The notes: generated by a model not told the origin, from the letters alone. A stretch of 64,000 nt of DNA from Lysobacter panacisoli (GCF_009765165.1 NZ_VLNU01000001.1:558001-622000); one strand, 5' to 3'. Shown: positions 20,224 to 29,638, counted from the stretch's first letter. Numbers and translations are program-made.

Positions 20224-21594
20224 ATGAGCCGGCTGGTGGTGGTCTCCAATCGCGTCGCGGTGCCCGGCCTGAGCAGCGCCGGTGGCCTCGCGGTGGCGTT
20301 GCAGTCGGCGCTGGAGGAGACCGGCGGGCTGTGGTTCGGCTGGAGCGGCAAGATCGATCCGGAGGCATCCGGGCGCCTGCACGAAATAGATGCAGGCAAC
20401 ATCCGCTACGTCACTGTCGATCTGTCCAAGCGCGACCACGACGACTACTACAACGGGTTCGCCAACCGCACGCTCTGGCCGCTGCTGCACTTCCGCGTGG
20501 ACCTGGTCGATTACAACCGCGTCACCTACGCCGCATACCGGCGCGTCAACGCGCTGTTCGCCGAGAAGCTCGCACCGATGCTGCGCGATGACGACCTCGT
20601 GTGGGTGCACGACTACCACCTCATCCCGATGGCGAAATTGCTGCGCGAGCTGGGCGTTTCGTGTCGGCTTGGGTTCTTCCTGCACGTGCCGATGCCGTCT
20701 TCCGACCTGCTCGCAGCGCTGCCGCAGCACGAGCGGTTGTTCGAAGGGCTGTCGTCGTACGACCTGATCGGCTTCCAGACCGAGCGCGACCTGGAGCGTT
20801 TCCAGGATTACGTGCGCCTGTTCGGCCGCGGCAAGGTGATCTCGCACGGCCATCTGGAAACGCGCAAGGGCGTGCGCCTGCGTGCGGGCGCGTTTCCGAT
20901 CAGCATCGACACCGGACACATCGAAGCGCAGGCCGCCGCAGCGGTCGGCAAGCCCGGCGTGAAGCGTCTGGCGACGAGCCTGTCGGGCCGCGCGCTCGGC
21001 ATCGGCGTCGATCGGCTCGATTACTCCAAGGGACTGCCCGAACGCTTCCGCGCGTTCGGCCGTTTCCTCAAGCGCCACCCTACGCACCGCGGCAAGCTCA
21101 CTTACCTGCAGATCGCGCCGGTCTCACGCGGCGAGGTGCTCGAGTACCAGAACCTGCGCAGCGAACTGGAGCAGCTGTCCGGTCACATCAACGGCGCGCA
21201 CGCCGAACCCGACTGGACGCCGGTGCGCTACGTCAATCGCAACTATCCGCACCCCACGCTCACCGGTTTCTACCGGCTGGCGCGGGTGGGCCTGGTCACG
21301 CCGCTGCGCGACGGCATGAACCTGGTGGCGAAGGAGTTCGTCGCCGCGCAGGACCCGGCCGATCCCGGCGTGCTGGTGCTGTCGACCTTCGCCGGTGCCG
21401 CGCGCGAACTCGACGCGGCGCTGCTGGTGAATCCGTACGACCTCGACGGCGTCGCCGACGCGATCGCCGCCGCGCTGGAGATGTCGCTGGAGGAACGGCG
21501 CGAACGCTGGCAGACGATGATGACGCTGCTGCGCACTCACGACATCACGGCGTGGCGGAAGGAATACCTGGCGGCGTTGCGCGATCCCGTGTAG
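20224..21594 (+). CDS. otsA: Trehalose-6-phosphate synthase
   Basis: A 456-residue GT20 (GT-B fold) enzyme joining UDP-glucose and glucose-6-phosphate. Seen: [14 protein letters not shown] with a glycine-rich GGLAVAL loop, [15 protein letters not shown] (substrate loop), [28 protein letters not shown] and the nucleotide-sugar site [14 protein letters not shown]. Length is close to E. coli OtsA. GGAGGTGG stands a few bases before the ATG. It completes the otsB-GH15-otsA unit. The 180 bases after it hold no clear terminator. Confidence 0.96.
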   Translation: MSRLVVVSNRVAVPGLSSAGGLAVALQSALEETGGLWFGWSGKIDPEASGRLHEIDAGNIRYVTVDLSKRDHDDYYNGFANRTLWPLLHFRVDLVDYNRVTYAAYRRVNALFAEKLAPMLRDDDLVWVHDYHLIPMAKLLRELGVSCRLGFFLHVPMPSSDLLAALPQHERLFEGLSSYDLIGFQTERDLERFQDYVRLFGRGKVISHGHLETRKGVRLRAGAFPISIDTGHIEAQAAAAVGKPGVKRLATSLSGRALGIGVDRLDYSKGLPERFRAFGRFLKRHPTHRGKLTYLQIAPVSRGEVLEYQNLRSELEQLSGHINGAHAEPDWTPVRYVNRNYPHPTLTGFYRLARVGLVTPLRDGMNLVAKEFVAAQDPADPGVLVLSTFAGAARELDAALLVNPYDLDGVADAIAAALEMSLEERRERWQTMMTLLRTHDITAWRKEYLAALRDPV

Positions 21595-21774
21595 TCGCCG
21601 GCGCGGGATCGAGCGGCCCGGGACGCCCGCGCCGCATTGGCATATGTCTTATCGCAGCAACGCACCGCGCCCGTGAGAATCCGGAGCGCTCTGGACACTC
21701 TTGTCCTGGCGCGCGCCGGTCTTTGCGACTTTCCCCCGAAGACGGAGACCGGCATCTAACCGTTGGAGGTTTCG

Positions 21775-23073
21775 ATGTTGGATGCACTCATCCGCCAGGC
21801 GGCGGAACTCGGCATGGGCGACAAGGCGAAGCCCTTTGTCCGCTTTCTCGCGGATTCCATCTTCGATGAGAAGACCGGCGGCTTCGCCGGATTCCGTCAC
21901 CGTTTCGAACAGGCCGGCCTCGGCAGCCTGCTGCAGTCCTGGATCGGCACGAAGCCGGGCGATAACGTGCTACAGCCCGATCAGTTCAGCGCCGGTTTCG
22001 GCCAGGAAGAAGGTCGCCGCATCGCGCGCCAACTCGGCGTTGCGCCCGCCGCCGTGAACATGGCCGGCGCGCAGGTCCTGCCCAAGCTCATCGGCCTGAT
22101 CACCTCCGACGGTCGCGTGCCGACGTCGTTGCCCGCGCATGTGGGCGCACTCCTGCAAGGCGGCGAACGTCGCCAGGGATCGGGCTTCGCTTGGTTGAAA
22201 TGGCTGGTCCTGGCCGGTCTGCTCGTCCTGTTGTTCCTGCTCCTGCGCAACTGCCATCGTTCGACGACTCCGGACGTTCCAAACGGTCCTGGAGACACCG
22301 CCTCGGCCGTGCAAACGTCCGTTGCCCAGACCGCTCCGCAGCTTCAGCTGGAAACGGCCGACGGCGGCGTCAAGGTGAGCGGCACGCTGGTCAGCGAAAC
22401 GGAAAAGAGCCGCCTGTGGGATGCACTGACCGCGCAGTTCGGTGCCGACAAGGTGTCCGGCGACATCGTGCTCGACCCGCAGACGATGCCGGCCGGCTGG
22501 ATGGACAAACTGATCGCCGCCCTGCCACAGCTCAAGGCTGATGGCCTCAAGTTCGGTTTCGATGGCGACAAGCTGTCGATCGATACGTCGGCCCTGCCCG
22601 AAGCGCAGCGTTTCGAGGTCAGCCAGCAGCTGCGCTCGCTGTTCGGCGGTTACGCCATCACCGGTCTGTGGGAACGCGCGACCGCCGCGCTGGCGAGCCT
22701 GAAGGCGGGCTTCAGCGCCGAGGATCTGGTGAAGGCGCTGAACCTGATGAACGTCTACTTCGACACCGGTTCCAACGCGATCACCGCCGACAGCATGGAT
22801 GTCCTGCAGCGCGCCGCCGAGGCGATCAAGTCCGCGCCGTCGGGCTCGCGCATCGAAGTGGGCGGCCACAGCGACAACACCGGCAGCGCCGACATCAACC
22901 TGACCGTGAGCCAGAAGCGCGCGGACGCCGTCGTCGCCAAGCTCGTCGAGCTGGGGGTCGATCCGGCGATGCTGAGTGCGAAGGGTTACGGTCAGGACAA
23001 GCCGATCGCCGACAACACGACCGAAGAAGGCCGTGCGAAGAACCGCCGCATCGAGTTCACCGTGCTGAAGTGA
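21775..23073 (+). CDS. YidB/DUF937-like N-domain joined to an OmpA-type peptidoglycan-binding domain
   Basis: A 432-residue hybrid. Residues 1 to about 125 resemble the YidB/DUF937 family (MLDALIRQAAELGMG... GLGSLLQSWIG, helical, cytoplasmic). A single membrane helix follows at about 139-157 (WLKWLVLAGLLVLLFLLLRN). A periplasmic BON-like stretch comes next, and residues about 320-432 are an OmpA C-terminal domain (NVYFDTGSNAIT, GGHSDNTGSADINL, SQKRADAV, KNRRIEFTV). This topology would link the inner membrane to peptidoglycan. The ATG at 21775 follows GGAGGT at a good distance. It is monocistronic with a strong terminator. Confidence 0.87.
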   Translation: MLDALIRQAAELGMGDKAKPFVRFLADSIFDEKTGGFAGFRHRFEQAGLGSLLQSWIGTKPGDNVLQPDQFSAGFGQEEGRRIARQLGVAPAAVNMAGAQVLPKLIGLITSDGRVPTSLPAHVGALLQGGERRQGSGFAWLKWLVLAGLLVLLFLLLRNCHRSTTPDVPNGPGDTASAVQTSVAQTAPQLQLETADGGVKVSGTLVSETEKSRLWDALTAQFGADKVSGDIVLDPQTMPAGWMDKLIAALPQLKADGLKFGFDGDKLSIDTSALPEAQRFEVSQQLRSLFGGYAITGLWERATAALASLKAGFSAEDLVKALNLMNVYFDTGSNAITADSMDVLQRAAEAIKSAPSGSRIEVGGHSDNTGSADINLTVSQKRADAVVAKLVELGVDPAMLSAKGYGQDKPIADNTTEEGRAKNRRIEFTVLK

Positions 23074-23118
23074 TCCGATCGTTCGTGGATCGCCCCACGA
23101 GGGCGATCCCGCAACGGG

Positions 23119-23150
23119 AAAGGCCGCGGGATCCGCGGCCTTTCCTTTTA
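23119..23150 (+). terminator. Rho-independent terminator after the YidB/OmpA gene
   Basis: A perfect 11-base stem, aaaggccgcgg (23119-23129) and ccgcggccttt (23133-23143), with a 3-base loop, followed by cctttta. Placed 46 bases after the stop codon. The A-rich flank may let it serve gloA from the other side as well. Confidence 0.88.
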
Positions 23151-23166
23151 TCCGGTCGGTGGTCGA

Positions 23167-23709
23167 TCAGACCCGCGCCGTCGGCTGCAGGATCTCCACC
23201 CAGTAGCCGTCCGGATCCTTGATGAAGGCGATGTTCTTCATGCGGCCGTCGGTGAGCCGTTTCTGGAACGCCACGCCGAGTTCCTCGAAACGCACGCACG
23301 CTGCTTCCACGTCGGGCACCGATACGCAGATATGGCCGAAGCCGCGTGGCTCGCCGTTGCCGTCGTGATAGGCGAAGGACGGATCGGACTCGGTGCCGTG
23401 GTTGTGGGTGAGTTCGAGCACGCCACGCTGGCTGAGCAGCCATTCGCCGCGCGCCGGCTCCTCGGCCGGGATCTGCGAGGGATCGTCGACGAGGACGAGG
23501 AAGTAGAGACTGAACTTCGCCTCGTCGAAGTCGCGGCGGCGCACGAGGGTGAAGCCGAGCACGCGCGTGTAGAAGTCCAGCGACTTCGCCACGTCCTTGA
23601 CGCGCAGCATGGTGTGATTGAACACGAAGCCGAGGGTGGCGGCGTCGCGATCGGCGGTGACGCCGGGATTGGCGTTGAGTTCGGCTTGCAGGGACATGTT
23701 CGTCGTCAC
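23167..23709 (-). CDS. gloA: Lactoylglutathione lyase (glyoxalase I)
   Basis: A 180-residue glyoxalase I that isomerises the methylglyoxal-glutathione hemithioacetal. Two beta-alpha-beta-beta-beta modules are visible: NHTMLRVKDVAKSLDFYTRVLGF, then GFGHICVSVPDVEAACVRFE. Metal ligands His (NHTMLRV), Glu (LELTHN), His (GFGHICV) and Glu (YWVEILQ) are all present. The internal NHGTESDPSFAYHDGN loop is of the longer GloA class. The start may be the ATG at 23709 or the one four codons later. Confidence 0.94.
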   Translation of the reverse strand: MTTNMSLQAELNANPGVTADRDAATLGFVFNHTMLRVKDVAKSLDFYTRVLGFTLVRRRDFDEAKFSLYFLVLVDDPSQIPAEEPARGEWLLSQRGVLELTHNHGTESDPSFAYHDGNGEPRGFGHICVSVPDVEAACVRFEELGVAFQKRLTDGRMKNIAFIKDPDGYWVEILQPTARV

Positions 23710-23751
23710 GCAGTGGGGTCGGTTATCGACATGCGGCCGGCCGCGCGCGGA

Positions 23752-25368
23752 TCAATGCGCGGAGCCAGTGTCGGCGGGATTTCCGGCAGGATCGGCATGG
23801 CGTTGCAGCGACAACCCGGCCAGCAGCACCGCCAGCGCCACGTAGGCGCCGCAGAACTGCCACATGATGTTCTTCGCCAGCCCCTGCAGGGTCCACGGCA
23901 GGTAGATGCTGCCGCGCGGGTCCACCGAGTGGATGAAACCGAACAGGGTCAGCGCCGCGCCGACCAGCAATACCAGCGCGGCACGGCGGAAGCGCTGGTC
24001 GATCATCGCCACCAGCGCGCTCGACCAGATCATCGCGGTGATGATGAAGCCGTTGCCGAGCGTCACGATCGTCGCCAGGTCCGGCAGGCCGTGGCCATCG
24101 ACACCGTTGTACAGCGCGGCGAAACGCGCCGGATCGATCCACGCCGGATTGCCGACCTTGATCACCAGCAGGTAGGCGATCGACGGTAGGAACGCCAGCG
24201 CTACCGCCAATGCATGCCGGCGCGGACTGTCGTGGAAAGCCTGCACGGTGATGTCCATGCCCACGTACACGATGATCGGCGCGAGCACCGCGATCGGCAA
24301 CCACTGCACCAGTCCCGACACGTAGCCGAACACGCCACCGAGTCCGATGAACAGGCCAGTCAAGAGCGTGTAGCCCATGCGCGCGCCCATGTGCTTGTAC
24401 GCGGGCTGGCCGATGTACGGCGTGGTCTGCGCGACACCGCCGCACAGGCCGGCGACGAGCGTGGAGACCGCTTCGGCGAGGAGCACATCGCGTGTGCGGT
24501 AATCATCGCCCGCGGCGCGCGCGCTCTCGCTGACGTTGATGCCGCCCACCACCATCAGCAGGCCGAACGGCAGCAGCAGCGGCAGGTACGGCACCGTGTA
24601 GGACAGGCCGTCGACGAAACCCAGCGTCGGCAGCGGCAACGTGAAACGCAGTGGTGTCGCGTCGGGAAGCTTGAAGCCCGGCGTGCCCAGACCCGCGAGG
24701 CCGAGACCGTAGTACAAAACCGTACCAACGATGAAAGCGAGCAGCACGCCCGGCATGCGGATCGGCAGCTTGCCCTTCGCCACCAGCACGTACATCAGCA
24801 AACCGAACGTGACGAAACCGACCACCGGCGAGCGCAGCGTCTCGATCAACGGAAGGAAGCCGAGCAACGCCAGCGCCGCACCGCCGATCGAGCCCAGCAA
24901 CGCCGCGCGCGGCACCGCGCGCGTGATCGCGTCGCCGAAGAACGACAACACCAGCTTCAGCGTGCCCATCACCATCAGCGAGGCCATGCCGAGCTGCCAC
25001 GTCGCGGTCGCGGCGGCCTGCTCATCCATGCCCTGCTGCTTGAACGCCACGAACGACGGCCCCAGCACCAGCAGCGCCATGCCGATGCTGGTCGGCGCAT
25101 CCAGGCCGAGCGGCATCGCGGTCACGTCGTCGCTGCCCGTGCGCTGTGCGAGGCGGCGCGCCATCCAGGTGTAGATCAGGTTGCCGACCAGCACGCCCAG
25201 CGCAGTACCCGGGAACATCCGCGTGAACACCACCTCGGCGGGGAACTGGAAGATCCCGATCAGCGCGGCGGAGATGAAGCCGAGGATGGACAGGTTGTCC
25301 ACCACCAGACCGAAAAAGCCGTTGATGTCGCCTGCGACGAACCAGCGGCGCTGCGGGGTTGCGGTCAT
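23752..25368 (-). CDS. Multipass permease, NCS2/xanthine-uracil-like or sulfate-permease-like
   Basis: A 538-residue protein with about 12-14 hydrophobic segments along its length. The N-terminus GDINGFFGLVVDNLSILGF and the segments DVTAMPLGLDAPTSIGMALL, PFGLLMVVGGINVSES and LCGGVAQTTPYIGQPAYKHMGARMGY recall the UraA/SulP fold (paired half-helices with small-residue loops). Close relatives are annotated as permeases without a tested substrate. Nothing adjacent (gloA, DUF3574) names the substrate. It is the last gene of a long minus-strand run beginning at rluD, 118 bases after the DUF3574 stop, so it may have its own promoter. Confidence 0.75.
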   Translation of the reverse strand: MTATPQRRWFVAGDINGFFGLVVDNLSILGFISAALIGIFQFPAEVVFTRMFPGTALGVLVGNLIYTWMARRLAQRTGSDDVTAMPLGLDAPTSIGMALLVLGPSFVAFKQQGMDEQAAATATWQLGMASLMVMGTLKLVLSFFGDAITRAVPRAALLGSIGGAALALLGFLPLIETLRSPVVGFVTFGLLMYVLVAKGKLPIRMPGVLLAFIVGTVLYYGLGLAGLGTPGFKLPDATPLRFTLPLPTLGFVDGLSYTVPYLPLLLPFGLLMVVGGINVSESARAAGDDYRTRDVLLAEAVSTLVAGLCGGVAQTTPYIGQPAYKHMGARMGYTLLTGLFIGLGGVFGYVSGLVQWLPIAVLAPIIVYVGMDITVQAFHDSPRRHALAVALAFLPSIAYLLVIKVGNPAWIDPARFAALYNGVDGHGLPDLATIVTLGNGFIITAMIWSSALVAMIDQRFRRAALVLLVGAALTLFGFIHSVDPRGSIYLPWTLQGLAKNIMWQFCGAYVALAVLLAGLSLQRHADPAGNPADTGSAH

Positions 25369-25486
25369 CGACCGGTCTCCGGGAAGGAATGGGATGCGGA
25401 CAGGCTGCCCGCGCAGGGCCTGAGCGTAGCGCAGCGGCGCCTGCGCAGGCAGCGGCCGGCGTGGGCCGCTGTGTTGCGGAGCGGTC

Positions 25487-25933
25487 TCAGAACGAGACGT
25501 CGACCGCCTGCCGCGCCCACAGCACGGACTCGTGCCCGCTCGCGCGCTTCCAGGCGGTGCGGATGGCGTCGATGTCGGCGCGGCGCGCGTCCGTGTTCTC
25601 GTGCAACACCACCAGCACCTTGCAGCGCTGGCGCACCAGGCGGTTGCCGTCGCGGAACCGCCATTGGCCGTAGCCGTCGAGCACGGTCAGTCCATCGGGA
25701 AAACGCGGCGTGACTTCGGCGTCGAGGAATGCGCGCCAGCGCGCGTCGTCGATGGTATCGCTGCCATCCTCGTTGCCTACCGCGAAGTACAGCTCGCTGC
25801 GCGCCCACGCGTTCGACTGCGCCGGCCGCGCAGGATCGCCCTGCATCGACGATGCGACCAGCGCACCACTGGCGCAGCCGGCGAGCAGCACGGCGACCGT
25901 GACGGCGAACATGCAATGACGTAACGAACGCAT
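25487..25933 (-). CDS. DUF3574 lipoprotein
   Basis: A 148-residue predicted lipoprotein. A signal of about 19 residues ends in LLAGC (lipid-modified Cys about 20). The mature part matches the DUF3574 pattern (SELYFAVGNEDGSDTIDDARW, VTPRFPDGLTVLDGYGQWRF, DIDAIRTAWKRASGHESVLW). Function unknown. The ATG at 25933 is used; another Met seven codons later would also give a lipobox. It follows the DCC gene by 14 bases. Confidence 0.82.
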   Translation of the reverse strand: MRSLRHCMFAVTVAVLLAGCASGALVASSMQGDPARPAQSNAWARSELYFAVGNEDGSDTIDDARWRAFLDAEVTPRFPDGLTVLDGYGQWRFRDGNRLVRQRCKVLVVLHENTDARRADIDAIRTAWKRASGHESVLWARQAVDVSF

Positions 25934-25947
25934 CGACGACCTCCGGC

Positions 25948-26367
25948 TCACGGCAGAAAACGCACCGCCTGCTGCGGCGTCGGCAGCAGGCACTGTTCGC
26001 GGCGACCGAACCAGCGATAGCGGTTGCGTGCGAGCAGGCGATACAAACCGTCGCGAACACTGCGCGGGAACAGCGCGAAGACCGCGGCGGCAAGACGCCA
26101 GGGACCGCCCAAACCGCGCAACACCTGCACGATCGCATCGGTGTCGGTCCACGCACGTCCGCCATCGATCAGCAGGAACGACACCGGATCGTCGGGATCC
26201 AGTCCGTGCGCATCCAGCAAACCGCGTCCGGTGTCGCCCTGCATCGCGGCGAAGCGATAGCGTCCACGCCGGTCGTGGCGTAGCAGGAAGCGCACCCAGC
26301 CGTTGCACAGCACGCACACGCCGTCGAACACGATCACTGCGTCGCTGCGAGGTGATTCATGCGACAT
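25948..26367 (-). CDS. DCC-family (DUF393/YuxK-like) thiol-disulfide protein
   Basis: A 139-residue protein with the hallmark VIVFDGVCVLCNGWVRFLL: the D-G-x-C-x-x-C pair (Cys about 18 and 21) resembles the thioredoxin-fold active site. Family members are predicted thiol-disulfide oxidoreductases, mostly untested. Its first 11 bases overlap the 3' end of the DUF4166 gene, indicating translational coupling. Partner proteins are unknown; the next gene downstream encodes a lipoprotein. Confidence 0.88.
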   Translation of the reverse strand: MSHESPRSDAVIVFDGVCVLCNGWVRFLLRHDRRGRYRFAAMQGDTGRGLLDAHGLDPDDPVSFLLIDGGRAWTDTDAIVQVLRGLGGPWRLAAAVFALFPRSVRDGLYRLLARNRYRWFGRREQCLLPTPQQAVRFLP

Positions 26368-26905
26368 CGAGCCACCCCCGGTAATGGACCAGCAGCCCGA
26401 TCCACGGCAGGCGCGCGGCCACGTCGAAACGATAGCGCCCGTCGCGTTCGTACTCGCGCGCGGTGACGCCGTCGAACCAACGTAGCGGCAACGGCAGGCC
26501 GAGCGCGCGCACGCGCGCGACGCGCCAGACGATCGCAGGCCCGATCGCCAGCAGTTCGACGTCGAGGCGGAACGCGAACGTCACCAGCCCGAGGCGCTCG
26601 CACAGCAGTCCGTCGCGCACCCACAGGCGCGAGCGCATGGCGCGTCCGGCGAAATGCCGCGCCCAGCGTTCGCGATGGTGCGCGCCGTCGATCTCGACGC
26701 GGATCGCCCCCTTTCCGGCGCTGGGCAATCGCGTGGACCATGCACACAGTCGCGACAGGAACCCGCTCCCGCGCTCGACCTCGACCTTGCCGTGGTAGCG
26801 ATGCGCGCCGCTGCGTTCGTGCAGCGCGCGTACCGTCGCGGGCAACGAGTCGAAACGCGCCGCGAGCAGCTGCCGGTAGAGCGGCTGCGGCGCGATGGCG
26901 CTCAT
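26357..26905 (-). CDS. DUF4166-like protein
   Basis: A 182-residue protein resembling DUF4166 (LYRQLLAARFDSLPATVRALHE, YHGKVEVERGSGFLSRLCAW, HFAGRAMRSRLWVRDG, LRWFDGVTAREYERDGRYRFDV). No signal peptide or clear membrane helix. In other genomes this domain is often found with DCC-type or membrane proteins (recalled). Its ATG overlaps the pgeF stop by four bases and its 3' end overlaps the DCC gene, so the three are one translationally coupled unit. Function unknown. Confidence 0.75.
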   Translation of the reverse strand: MSAIAPQPLYRQLLAARFDSLPATVRALHERSGAHRYHGKVEVERGSGFLSRLCAWSTRLPSAGKGAIRVEIDGAHHRERWARHFAGRAMRSRLWVRDGLLCERLGLVTFAFRLDVELLAIGPAIVWRVARVRALGLPLPLRWFDGVTAREYERDGRYRFDVAARLPWIGLLVHYRGWLDVA

Positions 26906-27657
26906 GCCTGCGGTTCGATCCAGATCAACGAGGCCATGCGGCCGGTGCGCTGGTCGCGCCGGTGCGAGAAGAAGCGTTGCGGTTCGGAAATGGTGCACAG
27001 GCCGCCGCCGTGGATGCGCGACGGGGCCATGCCGGCGGCTTCGAGCCGGCGTCGTGCGAGCGCATACAGGTCCACGCGCCAGTGGCCCGGCCGCGTCGCG
27101 ACGAACGCGCCCACCGCACCGGCATCGTGTGCTACGAAGGCATCGCGTACTTCCTCGCCGATCTCATAGGCCTGCGGTCCCGCTGCCGGCCCCATCCACG
27201 CGAGCACGCGATCAGGCGCGATACGCATCGCCGCGAGCGTGTTCTCCAGCACGCCGCCGGCGAGGCCGCGCCAGCCCGCGTGCGCGGCGCCGATCGCGCT
27301 AACGTCGTCCGCGCAAAACAGCACCGGCATGCAATCGGCGGTGAGGATCGCCAGCACCGTGCCCGGTGTCGATGTCACCGACGCATCGGCTTCGGCTTCC
27401 TGCGCGGTCGGCGTATCGAAGCTTGCGACGTCGACGCCGTGGACCTGGCGCAGCCAGCACGGCGGCGACGGCAGGCGGGCATGTTCCACCAGCAACGCGC
27501 GATTGCGCTCGACCGCCGCGGCGTCATCGCCCGCGCGCAGGCCGAGATTGAAATCGTCGAACGGCGGCGGCGACACGCCCAGTCCGTGGCGCAGCGTCGT
27601 GAACCCGTGCACGCCGTTCGGCGCGGGCCACGCGGCATCGATCCACGCCGCCGCCAT
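26902..27657 (-). CDS. pgeF: PgeF (YfiH), multicopper-oxidase-fold peptidoglycan editing factor
   Basis: A 251-residue YfiH/PgeF protein. In E. coli PgeF keeps L-Ser out of peptidoglycan stem peptides by hydrolysing UDP-MurNAc-L-Ser. Zinc/active-site residues are intact: His in RQVHGVDV (about 73), Cys in LTADCMPVLF (about 109) and His in AAHAGWRG (about 126). It lies 3 bases after rluD, the same pairing as in E. coli rluD-pgeF. Confidence 0.93.
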   Translation of the reverse strand: MAAAWIDAAWPAPNGVHGFTTLRHGLGVSPPPFDDFNLGLRAGDDAAAVERNRALLVEHARLPSPPCWLRQVHGVDVASFDTPTAQEAEADASVTSTPGTVLAILTADCMPVLFCADDVSAIGAAHAGWRGLAGGVLENTLAAMRIAPDRVLAWMGPAAGPQAYEIGEEVRDAFVAHDAGAVGAFVATRPGHWRVDLYALARRRLEAAGMAPSRIHGGGLCTISEPQRFFSHRRDQRTGRMASLIWIEPQA

Positions 27658-27660
27658 GCC

Positions 27661-28647
27661 TCAGCGCTCCCGCTCGGCGGCGGCCGCACTGTCCTCGCGC
27701 AGGACGCGGACCAGGTGCTGCAGGTCCTGCGGCACCGGTGCGGTGCAGCGGACCGGCTCGCCGGTGACCGGATGGGCGAACTCCAGCGTCTCCGCGTGCA
27801 GCGCCTGGCGACGGAAACCGCGTAGCGTCTCGATGAGTTCCGCGGTCGCGCCGCGCGGCAACTTGAGCGGACCGCCGTACAGCGGATCGCCGATGATCGG
27901 GTGCTTGAGGTGCGCCATGTGCACGCGGATCTGGTGGGTGCGGCCGGTTTCCAGGCGGCATTCCAGCAGCGTGTGCGCGCGGAAGCGTTCGCGCAGGCGG
28001 TAATGCGTGACCGCGTCGCGACCGTCCTCGCGCACGGCCATGCGGATGCGGTCGCGCGGGTGGCGGTCGATCGGCGCATCGGCGGTGCCGCCCGACACCA
28101 GCGCGCCGACCACGACGGCCAGGTACTGGCGGTGGACCTCACGCGAGGAGAGTTGTTCGATCAGCGCGGTATGCGCCGGCAGCGTGCGGGCCACGACCAT
28201 CACGCCGGACGTGTCCTTGTCGAGCCGGTGGACGATGCCGGCGCGCGGCAGGGTATTGAGCGAGGGGTCGCGGTGCAGCAGCGCATTGACCAGCGTGCCG
28301 GCCGGATTGCCCGCGCCCGGATGCACCACCAGGCCCGCGGGCTTGTTGATGACGAAGACATGCTCGTCCTCGTACAGCACGTCCAGCGCGATGTCTTCCG
28401 GCTCCGAGTGCGTCTGCACCTCGAGGGCGGCGTTGAGGGTCACCGTCTCGCCGCCGCGGACCGGATCGCGCGGGCGCACCTCGCGGCCGTCCAGGCGCGC
28501 GTCGCCGGACTTGATCCAGGCGGCCAGGCGCGAGCGCGAGAAATCCGGGAAAAGTTCCGCAAGGACGGCGTCGAAGCGACGGCCGGCGGCGTTGTCCGGG
28601 ACGATGGCCTGGAGGGGGTTGTCGGGGCTTGGCGGGACGGAGGGCAT
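27661..28647 (-). CDS. rluD: RluD, 23S rRNA pseudouridine synthase
   Basis: A 328-residue RluA-family enzyme; RluD makes the pseudouridines of helix 69 in 23S rRNA. An S4 RNA-binding domain covers about residues 22-80 ([26 protein letters not shown] pattern). The catalytic Asp is in [12 protein letters not shown] (about 143). [10 protein letters not shown] is the conserved loop before it. Assignment to RluD over RluC rests on the S4 domain, the bamD-rluD-pgeF neighbourhood and overall similarity. Divergent from bamD with 79 bases between starts. Confidence 0.92.
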   Translation of the reverse strand: MPSVPPSPDNPLQAIVPDNAAGRRFDAVLAELFPDFSRSRLAAWIKSGDARLDGREVRPRDPVRGGETVTLNAALEVQTHSEPEDIALDVLYEDEHVFVINKPAGLVVHPGAGNPAGTLVNALLHRDPSLNTLPRAGIVHRLDKDTSGVMVVARTLPAHTALIEQLSSREVHRQYLAVVVGALVSGGTADAPIDRHPRDRIRMAVREDGRDAVTHYRLRERFRAHTLLECRLETGRTHQIRVHMAHLKHPIIGDPLYGGPLKLPRGATAELIETLRGFRRQALHAETLEFAHPVTGEPVRCTAPVPQDLQHLVRVLREDSAAAAERER

Positions 28648-28682
28648 CGGACGGGGAGGATTCAGGGCAGGCGCGTGGGGAC

Positions 28683-28691
28683 TGCTATTAT
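28683..28691 (+). promoter_or_regulatory. Candidate extended -10 promoter for bamD
   Basis: TGCTATTAT matches an extended -10 element (TGnTATAAT) with one mismatch. It would place the transcript start about 29 bases before the bamD ATG at 28727. No good -35 is seen upstream, which is common with extended -10 promoters. Confidence 0.45.
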
Positions 28692-28726
28692 CCGGACTTC
28701 GTACCCTCGGCGCCCGTCACCTTCCC

Positions 28727-29566
28727 ATGACCCTACGTTCCACCTCCTCGCGTGTGCTGGCCATCCTGCTGATCGTCGCCTTCGCCGGCGTGGGCTGCAG
28801 CCGAACCAAGAAGGACGCGGACGAGGGCGTGCCGGTCGAGCAGCTCTACGAGAAGGGCCACAAGTCGATGACCAACGGCAACTGGTCCGGCGCCGAGGCC
28901 ACTTACAAGCGCCTGGTCGCCCAGTACCCGTACGGCCCGTATACCGAGCAGGCGCTGGTCGAGACGGCCTACGCCCAGTACAAGTCCGGCAAGCACGACG
29001 ATGCGATCAGCAGCATCGACCGCTTCATCCGTACCTACCCGACCCACAAGAACACCGTCTACATGTACTACCTGCGCGGGCTGACCAACTCCAGCCGCGA
29101 CACGGTGTTCCTGCAGCGCGTGTGGAGCCTGGACGCCAGCCGCCGCGATCTGGCGACCCCGCTGCAGGCGTTCAACGACTTCTCCATCGTCGCCGACCGC
29201 TACCCGACCAGCCGCTACGCCGAGGACGCGCGCAGCCGCATGCGCGGCCTGCGCGACATGTTCGCCCGCCACGAGCTGGACACCGCGCTGTACTACCTGC
29301 GCCGGACGGCCTATGTCGCCGCGGTGGAGCGCGCCAAGTTCCTGCTCGAAACCTACCCGCAGAGCCAGTACCAGAACGACGCCGTCGCCACTCTCGCCGT
29401 CGCCTACGAAGGCCTGGGCAACGAGGCGCTGGCCGCCGACGCCAAGCGCGTGCTGCAGCTCAACGATCCGAGCCATCCGTACCTGGCCGGCAAGTGGCCG
29501 GACTACCCGAGCAACTGGCGCAAGCTCAACCCGTTCGCGGGCGAGAAGTCGGCGCTGGACAACTGA
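28727..29566 (+). CDS. bamD: BamD outer-membrane assembly lipoprotein
   Basis: A 279-residue lipoprotein, essential partner of BamA in beta-barrel assembly. The signal peptide ends in FAGVGC (lipid-modified Cys about 24). Five TPR-like repeats follow: YEKGHKSMTNGNWSGAEATY, YAQYKSGKHDDAISSIDRF and RYPTSRYAEDARSRM are recognisable. A C-terminal extension of about 30 residues (AGKWPDYPSNWRKLNPF) goes beyond E. coli BamD. It is divergent from rluD and ends in a strong terminator. Confidence 0.95.
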   Translation: MTLRSTSSRVLAILLIVAFAGVGCSRTKKDADEGVPVEQLYEKGHKSMTNGNWSGAEATYKRLVAQYPYGPYTEQALVETAYAQYKSGKHDDAISSIDRFIRTYPTHKNTVYMYYLRGLTNSSRDTVFLQRVWSLDASRRDLATPLQAFNDFSIVADRYPTSRYAEDARSRMRGLRDMFARHELDTALYYLRRTAYVAAVERAKFLLETYPQSQYQNDAVATLAVAYEGLGNEALAADAKRVLQLNDPSHPYLAGKWPDYPSNWRKLNPFAGEKSALDN

Positions 29567-29589
29567 TCCGGGTTCGCACCACACCAACG

Positions 29590-29615
29590 AAAACGCCGCC
29601 TCCGGGCGGCGTTTT
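29590..29615. terminator. Bidirectional terminator between bamD and nadE
   Basis: A perfect 11-base stem, aaaacgccgcc (29590-29600) and ggcggcgtttt (29605-29615), with a tccg loop. There are T residues after it on the plus strand (ttttcattt) and on the minus strand (ttttcgtt). It therefore ends both convergent genes, bamD and nadE. Confidence 0.9.
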
Positions 29616-29638
29616 CATTTGCGGCGATGGTACGTGCG

